DNA from: Rhabdochlamydiaceae bacterium
GTDB taxonomy: Bacteria; Chlamydiota; Chlamydiia; Chlamydiales; Rhabdochlamydiaceae
Direction: 5' to 3'
NCBI GenBank assembly: GCA_019745395.1
Contig: JAIETG010000019.1
Span: forward strand, 83,626 to 147,625
Length of the DNA stretch: 64,000 nt
Of the stretch, positions 1-7,874 are shown piece by piece. The position numbers and the translations under genes were made by a program. The stretch's first letter is position 1; every line of letters begins with the position of its first letter. Below the pieces are notes generated by a model. The model did not search any database and was not told where the DNA came from. It was given only the letters and a program-made list of their open reading frames with translations.

Positions 1-914
1 TCAGCTTCTTTTGTGATAAGGGACTTATATTCCTCTTGTTCTCTGAGGTCTAATAAGGTCTTTTTTTCCAATTCTTTCAATCTATCTAGGTCCTTTTGGA
101 CCATAGATTGTCGTCCCAACTCCTTGAATCTTGCTTTTGTATTTTCTATGAAAGCTATGGCCGATTTAGGGCCTTTACTTAATTCCAACCGAAACTCTTT
201 ATGAAAAAAGGAAATTATATTTAAGCACTTCCAAGCTCTGATGATCATCCCAAGCCCTCGAGCTACATAGATAAGACCTAAAGCTGTCCCTATAGCTGTT
301 AAGGCCACTACAGCTACGCTACCAGATAAAACGGGAGATTGAATTACCACTTTTCCTGGTTGTGTTAAAACAGTTCCCACCCCAGCTATGATTTCTCCTG
401 CCCCTACAGCAAAAAAGGTCCGTTGATTGCAGACATTGATTTTTTCAATAGTCACCTTATTTTCAGCATCTTTTAAAATTTGCGCATTCGTTATGGGGGA
501 CTGAACAAGAGATGAGTTTTTTTTAAGCGTCTTTTTTATCTGCTCTAAATTGCTTTCTGCTTTACCCAGGGACTCTTTCGCCTGAGGAATCATCCATTTA
601 CACGAAGTGGCCACTGCAATAGTTCCTGTCATAAATAAAGAAGCTGGAACAAAAAAAGCAGCTCCCGTCAAAGCAGTGCCGGCTAGAGTGCAGATACTAA
701 CAGCCGATCGAACAGCTAAGATAAAGTCCCCAAGTAGCCAAACTACTTCATGTTTTATCCCACCAAAAAGTTCGCCATTATGTTCTGAACTCTTATAAAG
801 ATGAGGTTGTTTAAGACATTTTTTCGATATATGGGACAGGTCAGCATCTTCAGAATAAAAAGATGTTTTAACGCTATCAGAAATTAGATTATTTGAAATA
901 TTTCCAATTGTCAT
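1..914 (-). CDS. Multi-pass membrane protein of unknown function, C-terminus cut by the window edge
   Basis: I translated the minus strand by hand: an ATG at 914 opens a frame that stays open for 304 codons to base 1, so the stop lies outside the window. The protein begins MTIGNISNNLISDSVK. It has two pairs of long hydrophobic stretches, roughly residues 55-95 and 165-225, and then a charged, probably coiled-coil C-terminal part rich in Lys, Glu and Arg. I recognise no enzymatic motif. Paired hydrophobic hairpins followed by a helical tail are the layout of chlamydial inclusion-membrane (Inc) proteins, but this has more segments than a simple Inc, so that assignment is only suggestive. Bases 1-914 hold no competing plus-strand gene. 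Confidence 0.75.
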   Translation of the reverse strand, partial: MTIGNISNNLISDSVKTSFYSEDADLSHISKKCLKQPHLYKSSEHNGELFGGIKHEVVWLLGDFILAVRSAVSICTLAGTALTGAAFFVPASLFMTGTIAVATSCKWMIPQAKESLGKAESNLEQIKKTLKKNSSLVQSPITNAQILKDAENKVTIEKINVCNQRTFFAVGAGEIIAGVGTVLTQPGKVVIQSPVLSGSVAVVALTAIGTALGLIYVARGLGMIIRAWKCLNIISFFHKEFRLELSKGPKSAIAFIENTKARFKELGRQSMVQKDLDRLKELEKKTLLDLREQEEYKSLITKEA

Positions 915-1344
915 ACACAAACTATAAAACAAAATCCAACAAAACAATTTTATCACAATTTCAAATTACAAACAAAAAAAATCAAAACTATAGAATAAAT
1001 AAATTTTTAATTTAAACAAAACAACATTAATTCACTTAATCACCCACAAACACACTTATTAAATATTAATGTACAAATCGTATATCTATCCGATGTAATA
1101 GATTTTCTATTTAGATGCGACCAATCTGTAGGTGGAAGAAGTGGGATCGACAAACTTTTTTTTGCATCAAAGCCCTTACAACAGCAGCTGTCACATCTCC
1201 ATTACCAAGAAAAAAATCATGTATAAAACAGCAATATTGGACCTTTACCAAAAGAACTATACGACCTTTTATTCAGGTATTCAACTTGAGGAGCCCGCTA
1301 TACATTTTCTTAGCTAGAAGAAGTACCTATGTAAATCGTTAAGC
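915..1344. other. AT-rich intergenic region without a recognisable gene
   Basis: This gap separates the divergent membrane protein and FKBP genes. It is strongly AT-rich up to about 1100. Two short overlapping plus-strand reading frames (about 60-75 codons, 1115-1342) occur, but neither has a ribosome binding site or a recognisable product. I see no RNA gene. The right end holds the promoter of the FKBP gene. Confidence 0.5.
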
Positions 1345-1373
1345 TTGACTTGAGATTTTTTTTTGCATAATAT
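1345..1373 (+). promoter_or_regulatory. Sigma-70-type promoter of the FKBP gene
   Basis: TTGACT at 1345-1350 and TAATAT at 1368-1373 are separated by exactly 17 bases. Transcription would start near 1380, about 30 bases before the chosen start codon. The same TTGACT-17-TAATAT combination occurs at 32282-32310. Confidence 0.7.
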
Positions 1374-1410
1374 CACCATTCTCGCTTTACACCAACACAG
1401 AGGATTTTTT

Positions 1411-1881
1411 ATGAAATTTAAACCCGTTTTGTGTGCCTTTCTATTAGCTAGCCTTACCGGAACTTTAGGATACTGTGCCGACGAACCATCAACTCAAGGA
1501 AATGTCATGACCAATAATGAAATCGTAACACTACCATCAGGACTTAAATATCAAATCTTAAAAGCTGCTCCAGCTGACGCAAAATCTCCTAAACAAGGAA
1601 ATATGGTAACCGTCAACTATACAGGATGGCTCGATGACAATGGAAAAGAAGGGAAAAAATTCGACAGTAGCTTCGATCGCAATACCCCATTTACTTTTAA
1701 AATTGGTGTTGGCCAAGTAATCTCCGGATGGGATACAGGGGTAATGACAATGAAAGTGGGAGAAAAGCGTCGTTTATATATCCCTGCAAATCTCGGATAT
1801 GGCGCTAGAGGAGCTGGCGGAGCAATTCCTCCTAATGCAGCTCTTATTTTTGATGTCGAACTACTAGAAGTGAAGTCCTAA
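1411..1881 (+). CDS. Exported FKBP-type peptidyl-prolyl cis-trans isomerase
   Basis: Proline isomerase that should assist folding of exported proteins. The 156-residue protein starts at ATG 1411, preceded by GAGG in the upstream leader. A longer in-frame ATG at 1363 lies inside the promoter and is rejected. Residues 1-23 form a signal peptide (MKFKPVLCAFLLASLTGTLG). A single FKBP domain fills about residues 52-156, with the family landmarks VTVNYTGWL, FDSSFDR, VISGWDTGV, RRLYIPANLGYG and IPPNAALIFDVELL. There is no N-terminal dimerisation domain of the Mip/FkpA kind, so this is a short FKBP. It is monocistronic, between its own promoter and a GC-rich hairpin. Confidence 0.93.
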   Translation: MKFKPVLCAFLLASLTGTLGYCADEPSTQGNVMTNNEIVTLPSGLKYQILKAAPADAKSPKQGNMVTVNYTGWLDDNGKEGKKFDSSFDRNTPFTFKIGVGQVISGWDTGVMTMKVGEKRRLYIPANLGYGARGAGGAIPPNAALIFDVELLEVKS

Positions 1882-1890
1882 AAAACGACC

Positions 1891-1917
1891 AAGCGGCGCT
1901 TAAAAAGAGCGCCGCTT
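1891..1917 (+). terminator. GC-rich hairpin after the FKBP gene
   Basis: A perfect 10-bp stem, AAGCGGCGCT pairing with AGCGCCGCTT, has a 7-base loop. It begins 9 bases after the FKBP stop codon. The T-run comes only about 13 bases later (TCATCTTTTTT), so it is a good hairpin but an imperfect intrinsic terminator. Confidence 0.65.
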
Positions 1918-2075
1918 CCCCATCGTTCATCTTTTTTCCTAAAACACATGAAAATTAAAAAAAATTGACTAATTAATTTCACTGCATTAACAACAAAGCA
2001 AGCACGGATACTTTCTTGAATTCCGTTTTAATTTTATATCGGCGATTTTTTATTTGCAGTCAATAAGAGGTTTTT

Positions 2076-2288
2076 ATGAACAGTATTCGCGTAGTTGGAT
2101 TAATGATGTTATTTGCAGGGATCATTCTTTTCATATTTGGGATAAGTGCTTCTCAAACTGTAACAGAAAAAGTAGTAGAAAGCGTTTCTGGGCGCTATAC
2201 AGAACATACCATGTGGTATATTATCGGAGGAATTGTCTTGATGATTGGAGGTAGCGCTTTAATGTATACAAATCGCCGCCGATCTTAA
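2076..2288 (+). CDS. DUF3185-type small inner-membrane protein
   Basis: A 70-residue protein with two membrane segments: about residues 5-24 (VGLMMLFAGIILFIFGISAS) and 46-64 (MWYIIGGIVLMIGGSALM). They are joined by a short polar loop (QTVTEKVVESVSGRYTEHT), and the tail is basic. The arrangement and the loop match the DUF3185 family, whose function is not established. The start is well supported by AAGAGG a few bases before ATG. It is monocistronic and faces the RidA gene across a shared bidirectional terminator. Confidence 0.8.
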   Translation: MNSIRVVGLMMLFAGIILFIFGISASQTVTEKVVESVSGRYTEHTMWYIIGGIVLMIGGSALMYTNRRRS

Positions 2289-2302
2289 TTCACATTTTTC
2301 AT

Positions 2303-2344
2303 AAAAAAAAGCTGTAAGGCTATATAGCCTCATAGCTTTTTTTA
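2303..2344. terminator. Bidirectional terminator between convergent genes
   Basis: An A-run, an AAAGCT...AGCTTT outer stem with an inner AGGCTATATAGCCT palindrome, and a T-run lie between the stops at 2288 and 2367. A-run, hairpin and T-run give a working terminator on either strand. Confidence 0.75.
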
Positions 2345-2366
2345 GATCTTCTAGGGATTTTAAGGA

Positions 2367-2828
2367 CTACTTAACATCAGGAATGAAAGCAATACAAGAG
2401 ATCTCAATAAGAGCATCGAGAGGAAGTTTACTGACCTGTATCGTTGCTCTCGCAGGTTTAATTGCGTAAGAAAATTTCTCCGCATAAATGCCATTCATAA
2501 CAGAAAAGTCTTTCAAATCTTTTAAATACACTTCTGTTTTAACAACATTTTCTAAAGTAAGGCCCTTAGCTTCCAAAATAGCTTCTAGGTTTTTTAGCAC
2601 TTGACGAGTCTGCTCTTCAATGGTTTCTGCAGTTAGTTTGCCTTCAGCAGGATCGATAGCAATTTGCCCTGAAACGAACAGATAAGATCCTGCACAGATT
2701 GCTTGAGAATAAGGCCCAATAGCAGCTGGAGCTTTATCCGTTGCTATTTGAGCAATCTGGGAACTTGCTAAAAGTGGAGAACTTGCTGCTGCTAATAAAA
2801 AAATCATTTTCTTAAAATTAATTCTCAC
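2367..2828 (-). CDS. Exported RidA/YjgF/YER057c-family protein
   Basis: RidA proteins normally hydrolyse reactive enamine/imine intermediates in the cytosol. Here the domain (about residues 28-153) is complete: it has the AIGPYSQAI and SGQIAIDP segments, the EEQTRQVLKNLEAIL helix and the PARATIQVSKLP ligand-site segment with its conserved Arg. It is preceded by a clear signal peptide (about residues 1-21, including FLLAAASSPLLAS). I chose GTG at 2828 because AAAGGAG lies 8 bases ahead of it. The in-frame ATG at 2846 overlaps that ribosome binding site and is unlikely. The signal peptide makes this a periplasmic or secreted RidA, which is unusual; see findings. Confidence 0.88.
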   Translation of the reverse strand: MRINFKKMIFLLAAASSPLLASSQIAQIATDKAPAAIGPYSQAICAGSYLFVSGQIAIDPAEGKLTAETIEEQTRQVLKNLEAILEAKGLTLENVVKTEVYLKDLKDFSVMNGIYAEKFSYAIKPARATIQVSKLPLDALIEISCIAFIPDVK

Positions 2829-3027
2829 GTTAAAAACTCCTTTCACATATACACTATTTAGTTAAAAAAAATCACAATAACACAAATCAACACATCTCTG
2901 ACAATCTAATTTAGAGATTCCTCTATCCACATGAATAAAAAAACTTTTTTCTTTTCCAGAAATTCTATATAGAAATCATTAATATCTTATATCTGTTATT
3001 TCCCAAATTTACACGAGGAAAACACCA

Positions 3028-4551
3028 ATGGAATCAGTTGAATACGACGTGATTATTATAGGAACGGGAGCTGGAGGAGGAACCCTTGCTCATCGACTAG
3101 CTTCTTCTGGTAAAAAAATTCTTCTTTTAGAAAGAGGAGGGTATCTTCCCAGAGAAAAAGACAATTGGAGCTCAAAAGCTGTCTTTTTAGAAGGAAAATA
3201 CACGGCTCCGGAGCCTTGGATCGATAATACCGGGAAACCTTTCCACCCCGGAATCCATTATTATGTAGGGGGAAATACAAAATTCTACGGAGCTGCTCTA
3301 CTCAGAATGAGGGAGCAAGACTATGGAGAAGTTCATCATAAAGGAGGAGTCTCTCCTGCCTGGCCTATTTCGTATTCTGAAATGGCCCCTTATTACAATC
3401 AGGCAGAAAAACTCTACCATGTTCATGGACTAAGGGGTAGTGATCCTACAGAACCTAAGGAAGAAACTCCCTACCCTTACCCTCCATTAAAACATGATCC
3501 AGCTATCCAAAGACTTTCAGATCGATGGGAGCAAATCGGTCTCAAGCCTTTCAATCTTCCTGTTGGCTTAATTCTCGATGAGGAGAAAAGAGAGTCGAGC
3601 CCTTGTATTCGATGCAATACCTGCGATGGATTTCCTTGCCTCGTCGATGGGAAAGCTGATGCACAGGTGGTTTGTGTCGACCCTGCCTTAAAAAACCCTA
3701 ACGTCACGCTGCTTACCGATTGCTATGTAGAGAAATTGGAAACGTCTGCCAATGGCCGTGAAGTGTCTCAAGCGATTGTGAAAAGAAACAAACAGACAGA
3801 ATCTTTTCGAGGAAAAATTGTAGTTGTCTCTTGTGGGGCCATTAACTCGGCAGCTCTTTTACTGCGCTCTGCAAATCAACATCACTCTAAAGGACTTGCT
3901 AACAGCTCTGGTGTCGTTGGATGTCATTATATGTGCCATAACAATTCCGCCCTTCTTGCCGTATCAAACGAGCGCAATCCTACCAAATTCCAAAAAACAC
4001 TTGCGATCAACGATTTTTACTTTGGAGCTGATGATTGGGAATTTCCTTTAGGACACATTCAAATGCTAGGCAAATCCGATGGCTACATGCTAAAAGCAGA
4101 CGCACCAGCCTTTGCTCCCCATAATATTTTAGACAAAATATCACAGTATTCTCTGGATTTTTGGCTCACGACAGAAGATCTACCAGACCCTGCTAACCGC
4201 ATTGTTTTAATGCCTGATGGAAACATTCAGCTCTTATATACTCCCAATAACAGGGAATCTCATGCCCACCTCCTGAAAAAATTAAAAGAAATCCTGAAAA
4301 AAGCGGGATATCACAACTTTTTCTTAAGTCAAACAGTTCCCTTAGCCGGAACTGCTCATCAAATAGGCACAGTTCGCTTTGGAACCGATCCTAAAACCTC
4401 TGCTCTGGATATAAACTGCAAAGCTCATGACCTTGATAACCTCTATGTAGTTGACGGTAGCTTTTTTGTTTCAAGCTCTTCTGTCAATCCCAGCTTAACG
4501 ATCATTGCTAACGCCTTGAGAGTAGGAGACCATTTACTGACAAAAATTTAA
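3028..4551 (+). CDS. GMC-family FAD-dependent oxidoreductase
   Basis: A 507-residue flavoprotein of the glucose-methanol-choline family, which oxidises alcohols or sugars. The FAD-binding Rossmann motif GTGAGGG is at residues 12-18, followed by the acidic LLLERGG strand end. The GMC C-terminal domain shows AHQIGT (catalytic His region), LYVVDGSFF and NPSLTIIANA (catalytic Asn region). A cysteine cluster C193-x2-C196-x2-C199-x4-C204 sits in mid-protein; it may bind metal or form disulphides. There is no signal peptide. It is the first gene of an operon: EamA transporter 17 bases downstream, then an SMP-30 lactonase and a pterin dehydratase. A GMC enzyme next to a lactonase suggests oxidation of a sugar to a lactone that is then hydrolysed. 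The substrate cannot be read from the sequence. Confidence 0.88.
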   Translation: MESVEYDVIIIGTGAGGGTLAHRLASSGKKILLLERGGYLPREKDNWSSKAVFLEGKYTAPEPWIDNTGKPFHPGIHYYVGGNTKFYGAALLRMREQDYGEVHHKGGVSPAWPISYSEMAPYYNQAEKLYHVHGLRGSDPTEPKEETPYPYPPLKHDPAIQRLSDRWEQIGLKPFNLPVGLILDEEKRESSPCIRCNTCDGFPCLVDGKADAQVVCVDPALKNPNVTLLTDCYVEKLETSANGREVSQAIVKRNKQTESFRGKIVVVSCGAINSAALLLRSANQHHSKGLANSSGVVGCHYMCHNNSALLAVSNERNPTKFQKTLAINDFYFGADDWEFPLGHIQMLGKSDGYMLKADAPAFAPHNILDKISQYSLDFWLTTEDLPDPANRIVLMPDGNIQLLYTPNNRESHAHLLKKLKEILKKAGYHNFFLSQTVPLAGTAHQIGTVRFGTDPKTSALDINCKAHDLDNLYVVDGSFFVSSSSVNPSLTIIANALRVGDHLLTKI

Positions 4552-4568
4552 TACAGGTAATCAGCAAT

Positions 4569-5450
4569 ATGGATATTTCCAAGCAACACGCACATTTAAA
4601 AGGAATCTGTTTTGTTCTTTTAGGTTTTTTCTGTGCGTCTTGCTTGAGCGCTTTAGGAAAAACCTTACTCCACAAAATCCCCTTAGGAACGATTCTATTT
4701 ACGCAGAATGCAGTTGCCTTTACTTTGTATTTTTTGTTTTCCACTTTCACTTGTAAAAACCCCTTAAAAACTCATAGATTCAAATTGCACCTGTTTAGAG
4801 CGATAATGGGCCTAGCTTCTTACGTATGCCTTTTCTTAGCTATTCGATACATTCCTCTTGTCAATGCAACACTACTTGCCAATAGCGCTCCTCTTTTCCT
4901 TCCTTTTGTTATCTTGATTTGGTTTCATCAAAGAATACGTATAGGCCTTTGGATAAGCCTACTCATTGGATTTACTGGTGTCATTTGTATAGTAAACCCG
5001 ATAGGTGGGATCTTTTCTTTATTGAACTCTTGGATGGTTCTCGTAGCACTACTTGGAAGTGTATTTAGCGCCATTGCCCTGCAATCTATTCGATATCTGC
5101 TGGAAACAGAAAAAATAACCACTGTGAACCTGTACTACTTCGGACTTTCTTCTCTTATAACTTTGCCGTGGGCTCTTATGGAATGGCAATCTTTTGAACA
5201 AATAGGATGGCTTTCCATTTTCGGAATCGGTTTTTTTCTCATGCTTATCCAATTTTTTCTAGCAGCTGCCTATCGCTATGCAAATCCAACTTTATTAGGG
5301 CCGTTCAACTATTCCATTGTGATATTTAGCGGAATTTTGGGGTGGATCTTTTGGGGAGAAATCCCCACAATTATGGGAGGAATTGGGCTTTTACTCATTA
5401 CCCTTGGAGGAATCCTAAGCATGACAAAGTTAGCAAAAGGATCTCTATGA
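4569..5450 (+). CDS. EamA/DMT-superfamily transporter
   Basis: A 293-residue inner-membrane protein with about ten hydrophobic segments arranged as two EamA repeats. The first repeat runs from GICFVLLGFFCASCLSALGK to about residue 140, and the second ends in FSGILGWIFWGEIPTIMGG and LLLITLGGI, the usual EamA terminus. DMT proteins move small metabolites. The position between an oxidoreductase and a lactonase suggests that the substrate or product of that pathway is carried, which is inference. Its stop codon overlaps the next start (ATGA), so translation is probably coupled. Confidence 0.88.
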   Translation: MDISKQHAHLKGICFVLLGFFCASCLSALGKTLLHKIPLGTILFTQNAVAFTLYFLFSTFTCKNPLKTHRFKLHLFRAIMGLASYVCLFLAIRYIPLVNATLLANSAPLFLPFVILIWFHQRIRIGLWISLLIGFTGVICIVNPIGGIFSLLNSWMVLVALLGSVFSAIALQSIRYLLETEKITTVNLYYFGLSSLITLPWALMEWQSFEQIGWLSIFGIGFFLMLIQFFLAAAYRYANPTLLGPFNYSIVIFSGILGWIFWGEIPTIMGGIGLLLITLGGILSMTKLAKGSL

Positions 5451-6325
5451 ACCAGATAGAATGCGTTCTTGAAATACATTGCTGGTTAGGAGAATCCCCT
5501 CTCTGGGACCCTGAAAAAAAACTTCTATATTGGGCTGACATCCTAGGAGAGAAAATCCATTCGTTTGATCCTATTCTGCAGAAATTGCGTACCTATCCTC
5601 TAACAGAAAAAGTGACAAGTATAGCATTAAGGAAAGGAGGAGGTCTTGTTGCGACCTCGTTTAAGGGCTTTATGCTGTTTGATTTTAAAGAAGGAAAGTT
5701 AACCCCTCTTGTTCAAGTAGAAGAAAACCTTCCAGACAACCGTTTTAATGATGGCAAGTGCGATAGATCTGGACGTTTTTGGGCTGGAACTATGGATAGA
5801 GTACACTGGAACAAACCCACCGGCACTCTTTACTCTCTGCAACCGGATAAAACAGCTCTTACTACAGAAAAAAATGCAGTCTGCTTAAACGGCATCGCTT
5901 GGAGCCTTGATAATCGAACTATGTATGTAGTAGAAAGTTTTCGTTATACGATTTTCGCTTATGATTTCGAAATGAAAACAGGATCTATTTCCAACAAGAG
6001 ACCTTTTATCTCCTTTCCCTCAGAAGCAAAAGGGTTCCCAGACGGAATAACTGTCGATTCGGAAGGATATATTTGGTGCGCTATCGGAGTTCTTGGAAAA
6101 ATTCTGCGAATTGATCCAAAAGGACAAATAACACAAACTTATTCCTTTCCCGTTCCGGGAATTACTTCTTGTATGTTCGGAGGCAAAGATCTGCAAACTC
6201 TTTATGTCACATCTTCTAGAGAAAACATGACAGATTCAGATCTGCAAAAATACCCTCTTTCGGGCAATCTATTTTCGATCGAGACAAATGTAAGAGGCGT
6301 TCCAGAGCCTTTTGTTCACATATAA
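5447..6325 (+). CDS. SMP-30/gluconolactonase-family beta-propeller hydrolase
   Basis: A 292-residue six-bladed propeller of the SMP-30/regucalcin/gluconolactonase family, which opens sugar lactones with a bound divalent metal. The usual metal ligands are present in context: Glu in LGESPLWD near the N-terminus, Asn in FNDGKCDRSGRFWAGT, Asn in LNGIAWSLD and Asp in FPDGITVDSEGYIW. I start at ATG 5447, which overlaps the EamA stop as ATGA and has AAAGG upstream. The longer frame from 5342 would lie inside the transporter gene. There is no signal peptide. It probably acts after the GMC oxidoreductase of the same operon. Confidence 0.88.
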   Translation: MNQIECVLEIHCWLGESPLWDPEKKLLYWADILGEKIHSFDPILQKLRTYPLTEKVTSIALRKGGGLVATSFKGFMLFDFKEGKLTPLVQVEENLPDNRFNDGKCDRSGRFWAGTMDRVHWNKPTGTLYSLQPDKTALTTEKNAVCLNGIAWSLDNRTMYVVESFRYTIFAYDFEMKTGSISNKRPFISFPSEAKGFPDGITVDSEGYIWCAIGVLGKILRIDPKGQITQTYSFPVPGITSCMFGGKDLQTLYVTSSRENMTDSDLQKYPLSGNLFSIETNVRGVPEPFVHI

Positions 6326-6340
6326 CAATTTGAGGATTTT

Positions 6341-6676
6341 ATGGACGCAAACTGCAAGCTTTCTAGTAAAAAATGCATCCCCTGCAATAAAGATACACCA
6401 CCCCTAAAAGGAGACCTACTTACTCAGATGCATAAACTACTAAGTCCGGGATGGCAACTAATAGAAGAACACCACCTAGAAAAAGAATATCTTTTTAAAA
6501 ACTTTCGAGAAGCCCTAGTTTTCACCAACAAAATTGGCGAGATCGCAGAAAAAGAAGGACATCATCCCGATATTTTCCTCTCGTATGGGAAAGTGAAAAT
6601 CCAGCTTTGGACACATAAAATTAACGGACTATCTGAAAGTGATTTCATACTAGCTGCTAAATGCGATGAAGAGTAG
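6341..6676 (+). CDS. Pterin-4a-carbinolamine dehydratase family protein
   Basis: A 111-residue protein of the PCD/DCoH family, which dehydrates 4a-hydroxy-tetrahydropterins to recycle the cofactor of aromatic amino acid hydroxylases. Family marks are the N-terminal CIPCNKDTPPL, the core FKNFREALVFTNKIGEIAEKEGHHPDI (catalytic GHHPDI) and KVKIQLWTHKINGLSESDF. It starts 15 bases after the lactonase gene and probably belongs to the same transcript. I see no aromatic amino acid hydroxylase in this window, so its role beside sugar-oxidation genes is unexplained. Some family members have been linked to molybdopterin or to other roles. Confidence 0.9.
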   Translation: MDANCKLSSKKCIPCNKDTPPLKGDLLTQMHKLLSPGWQLIEEHHLEKEYLFKNFREALVFTNKIGEIAEKEGHHPDIFLSYGKVKIQLWTHKINGLSESDFILAAKCDEE

Positions 6677-6712
6677 AAATAGCTCCTACTATTGATTTTT
6701 CGATACATTTCA

Positions 6713-6743
6713 GTTAAAATCTCCATCTTAACGAGATTTTAAC
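6713..6743. promoter_or_regulatory. Perfect inverted repeat abutting the HIT gene start codon
   Basis: GTTAAAATCTC (6713-6723) and GAGATTTTAAC (6733-6743) form a perfect 11-bp inverted repeat with a 9-base spacer. Its last base is directly followed by the ATG at 6744. No Shine-Dalgarno sequence lies in between. It could be a protein operator or an RNA hairpin that controls initiation. Confidence 0.6.
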
Positions 6744-7637
6744 ATGAATTATTTAAAAAACGACCTCTTCGCCTCAGAAAATAGCCCATTATTTACAGCG
6801 ATCCCCGACAAGCAAATACTTGACAAATCTCTGCAAATTAGTGTTCCTGGTCAAAAATTCAGGGATTGGTCAAAGCAAAATCATGCTGATTCTTATGTAG
6901 TTATGCAACGTATCGCACAAGCGTGGAAAAAAAGTAATATCACAGATCAATATCTCATTTACGGCAAAGCCGATTCCCATTCTTTTCATTGGGATATGAT
7001 TCCTTATCAAAAATGTCATACTTCTATCGGACGTATAGTTCAACAACTTCAAGTTTTGTGGAGGAGCACTTTTGGAGGCATTGAGGTCTCTGAAAACAGC
7101 TTAAAAAATCAACTTAAAGAATATCAATTGTTATTGAGTCCCTCCTCTGAAATCATCCAATCTACCGAGAACGCAAATAAAGGCAACGACTCATTTTGCA
7201 AAGATACCACAATTGAGCGTCAATGGGTAGTTATGGGAAAAAGGGTTCATGTTTTGTTTAACTATGCTCCCATAGGATTTGGGGGAGAAAGACTGCATTT
7301 TCTTGTAGTCCCTAAAAATCATCGCGAAGCGTTTACCGATGTTACTAAAGAAGAATATTGCGAGTCACTTGCCATAACCTCAAAAATAGTTGATCATTTC
7401 ATAAAAACAAGAAAAAACATAAAAGACGTATACTTTCTAAACAAAACAGGCGTAGATGCGGGACAAACAGTCAAACACTGGCACCTACATGTTATTTTTT
7501 CTAGCAACTCAGCACAAAATTTTTGGGGAAGAATTACATTCCTGAAAAATATCCTCTTGGGATCTGCTCCGATGAAAAAGGATTCCCTAGCCAAAAGAGT
7601 GGGGGAATTAAGAAAAGAATTAGCAACTCTTAAGTAA
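6744..7637 (+). CDS. HIT (histidine triad) family protein with a long N-terminal extension
   Basis: A 297-residue cytosolic protein. The C-terminal part (about residues 160-270) is a HIT hydrolase/transferase domain. It has RVHVLFNYAPIGFGGERLHFLVVPKNH, VYFLNKTGVDAGQTVKHWHLHVIF with the active-site H-x-H-x-H triad (KHWHLHV), and a basic tail. Known HIT enzymes hydrolyse or transfer nucleoside phosphates. The first 160 residues have no family that I recognise; HIT proteins are usually 110-150 residues long. The start at 6744 has no ribosome binding site but directly follows a perfect inverted repeat. A promoter and TPP riboswitch follow downstream, so the gene is probably monocistronic. Confidence 0.82.
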   Translation: MNYLKNDLFASENSPLFTAIPDKQILDKSLQISVPGQKFRDWSKQNHADSYVVMQRIAQAWKKSNITDQYLIYGKADSHSFHWDMIPYQKCHTSIGRIVQQLQVLWRSTFGGIEVSENSLKNQLKEYQLLLSPSSEIIQSTENANKGNDSFCKDTTIERQWVVMGKRVHVLFNYAPIGFGGERLHFLVVPKNHREAFTDVTKEEYCESLAITSKIVDHFIKTRKNIKDVYFLNKTGVDAGQTVKHWHLHVIFSSNSAQNFWGRITFLKNILLGSAPMKKDSLAKRVGELRKELATLK

Positions 7638-7657
7638 CTAAAGCACAAAAAACACAT

Positions 7658-7686
7658 TTGACATTTTCCCAATCCTATCTTATCTT
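7658..7686 (+). promoter_or_regulatory. Promoter of the TPP-riboswitch transcript
   Basis: TTGACA (7658-7663) is the consensus -35 box. A 17-base spacer leads to TATCTT (7681-7686). The expected start near 7692 falls at the 5' edge of the TPP aptamer, as is typical for riboswitch leaders. Confidence 0.6.
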
Positions 7687-7689
7687 TTT

Positions 7690-7771
7690 TCCCCAAGATG
7701 GCGCGGGGTGTCGAGTAATTCGACTGAGATTATACCCGTATTACCCGATCTGGATTATACCAGCGTGGGGA
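7690..7771 (+). promoter_or_regulatory. TPP (THI-box) riboswitch aptamer
   Basis: The plus strand shows the signature elements in order: GGGGTG (7705-7710), the invariant CTGAGA (7724-7729), ATACCCGTATTACCCGATCTGG with the conserved GATCTGGAT (7747-7755), and TACCAGCG (7758-7765). The closing P1 helix pairs TCCCCA (7690-7695) with TGGGGA (7766-7771). This is the thiamine pyrophosphate aptamer, which represses downstream genes when TPP is bound. A further hairpin with a UUCG-type loop follows at 7789-7810 but has no U-run. CTCCTA (7814-7819) can pair with TAGGAG (7859-7864), which overlaps the ribosome binding site of the next gene, so translational control is the likely mode. Confidence 0.93.
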
Positions 7772-7813
7772 CTTCCGTCGGATCTTCTTGCCAAAGCTTC
7801 GGCTTAGGCAAAA

Positions 7814-7864
7814 CTCCTACTGTAGTCGACATTTCCTCGCACCATTGCACCCCACAACTAGGAG
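7814..7864 (+). promoter_or_regulatory. Candidate anti-Shine-Dalgarno pairing of the TPP riboswitch expression platform
   Basis: CTCCTA (7814-7819) is complementary to TAGGAG (7859-7864). The latter contains most of the GGAGG ribosome binding site (7861-7865) of the gene starting at 7875. Sequestering it would shut off translation when the aptamer is TPP-bound. This is inferred from pairing only; folding was not computed. Confidence 0.5.
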
Positions 7865-7874
7865 GCTTTAGGAA

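Noticed and set aside
1115..1342. Two overlapping plus-strand frames of 61-75 codons
   Set aside because: No ribosome binding site, no recognisable product, and the promoter of the next gene follows closely; treated as non-coding.
7789..7810. Intrinsic terminator as the riboswitch expression platform
   Set aside because: The hairpin with a TTCG loop has no following T-run; sequestration of the ribosome binding site fits better.
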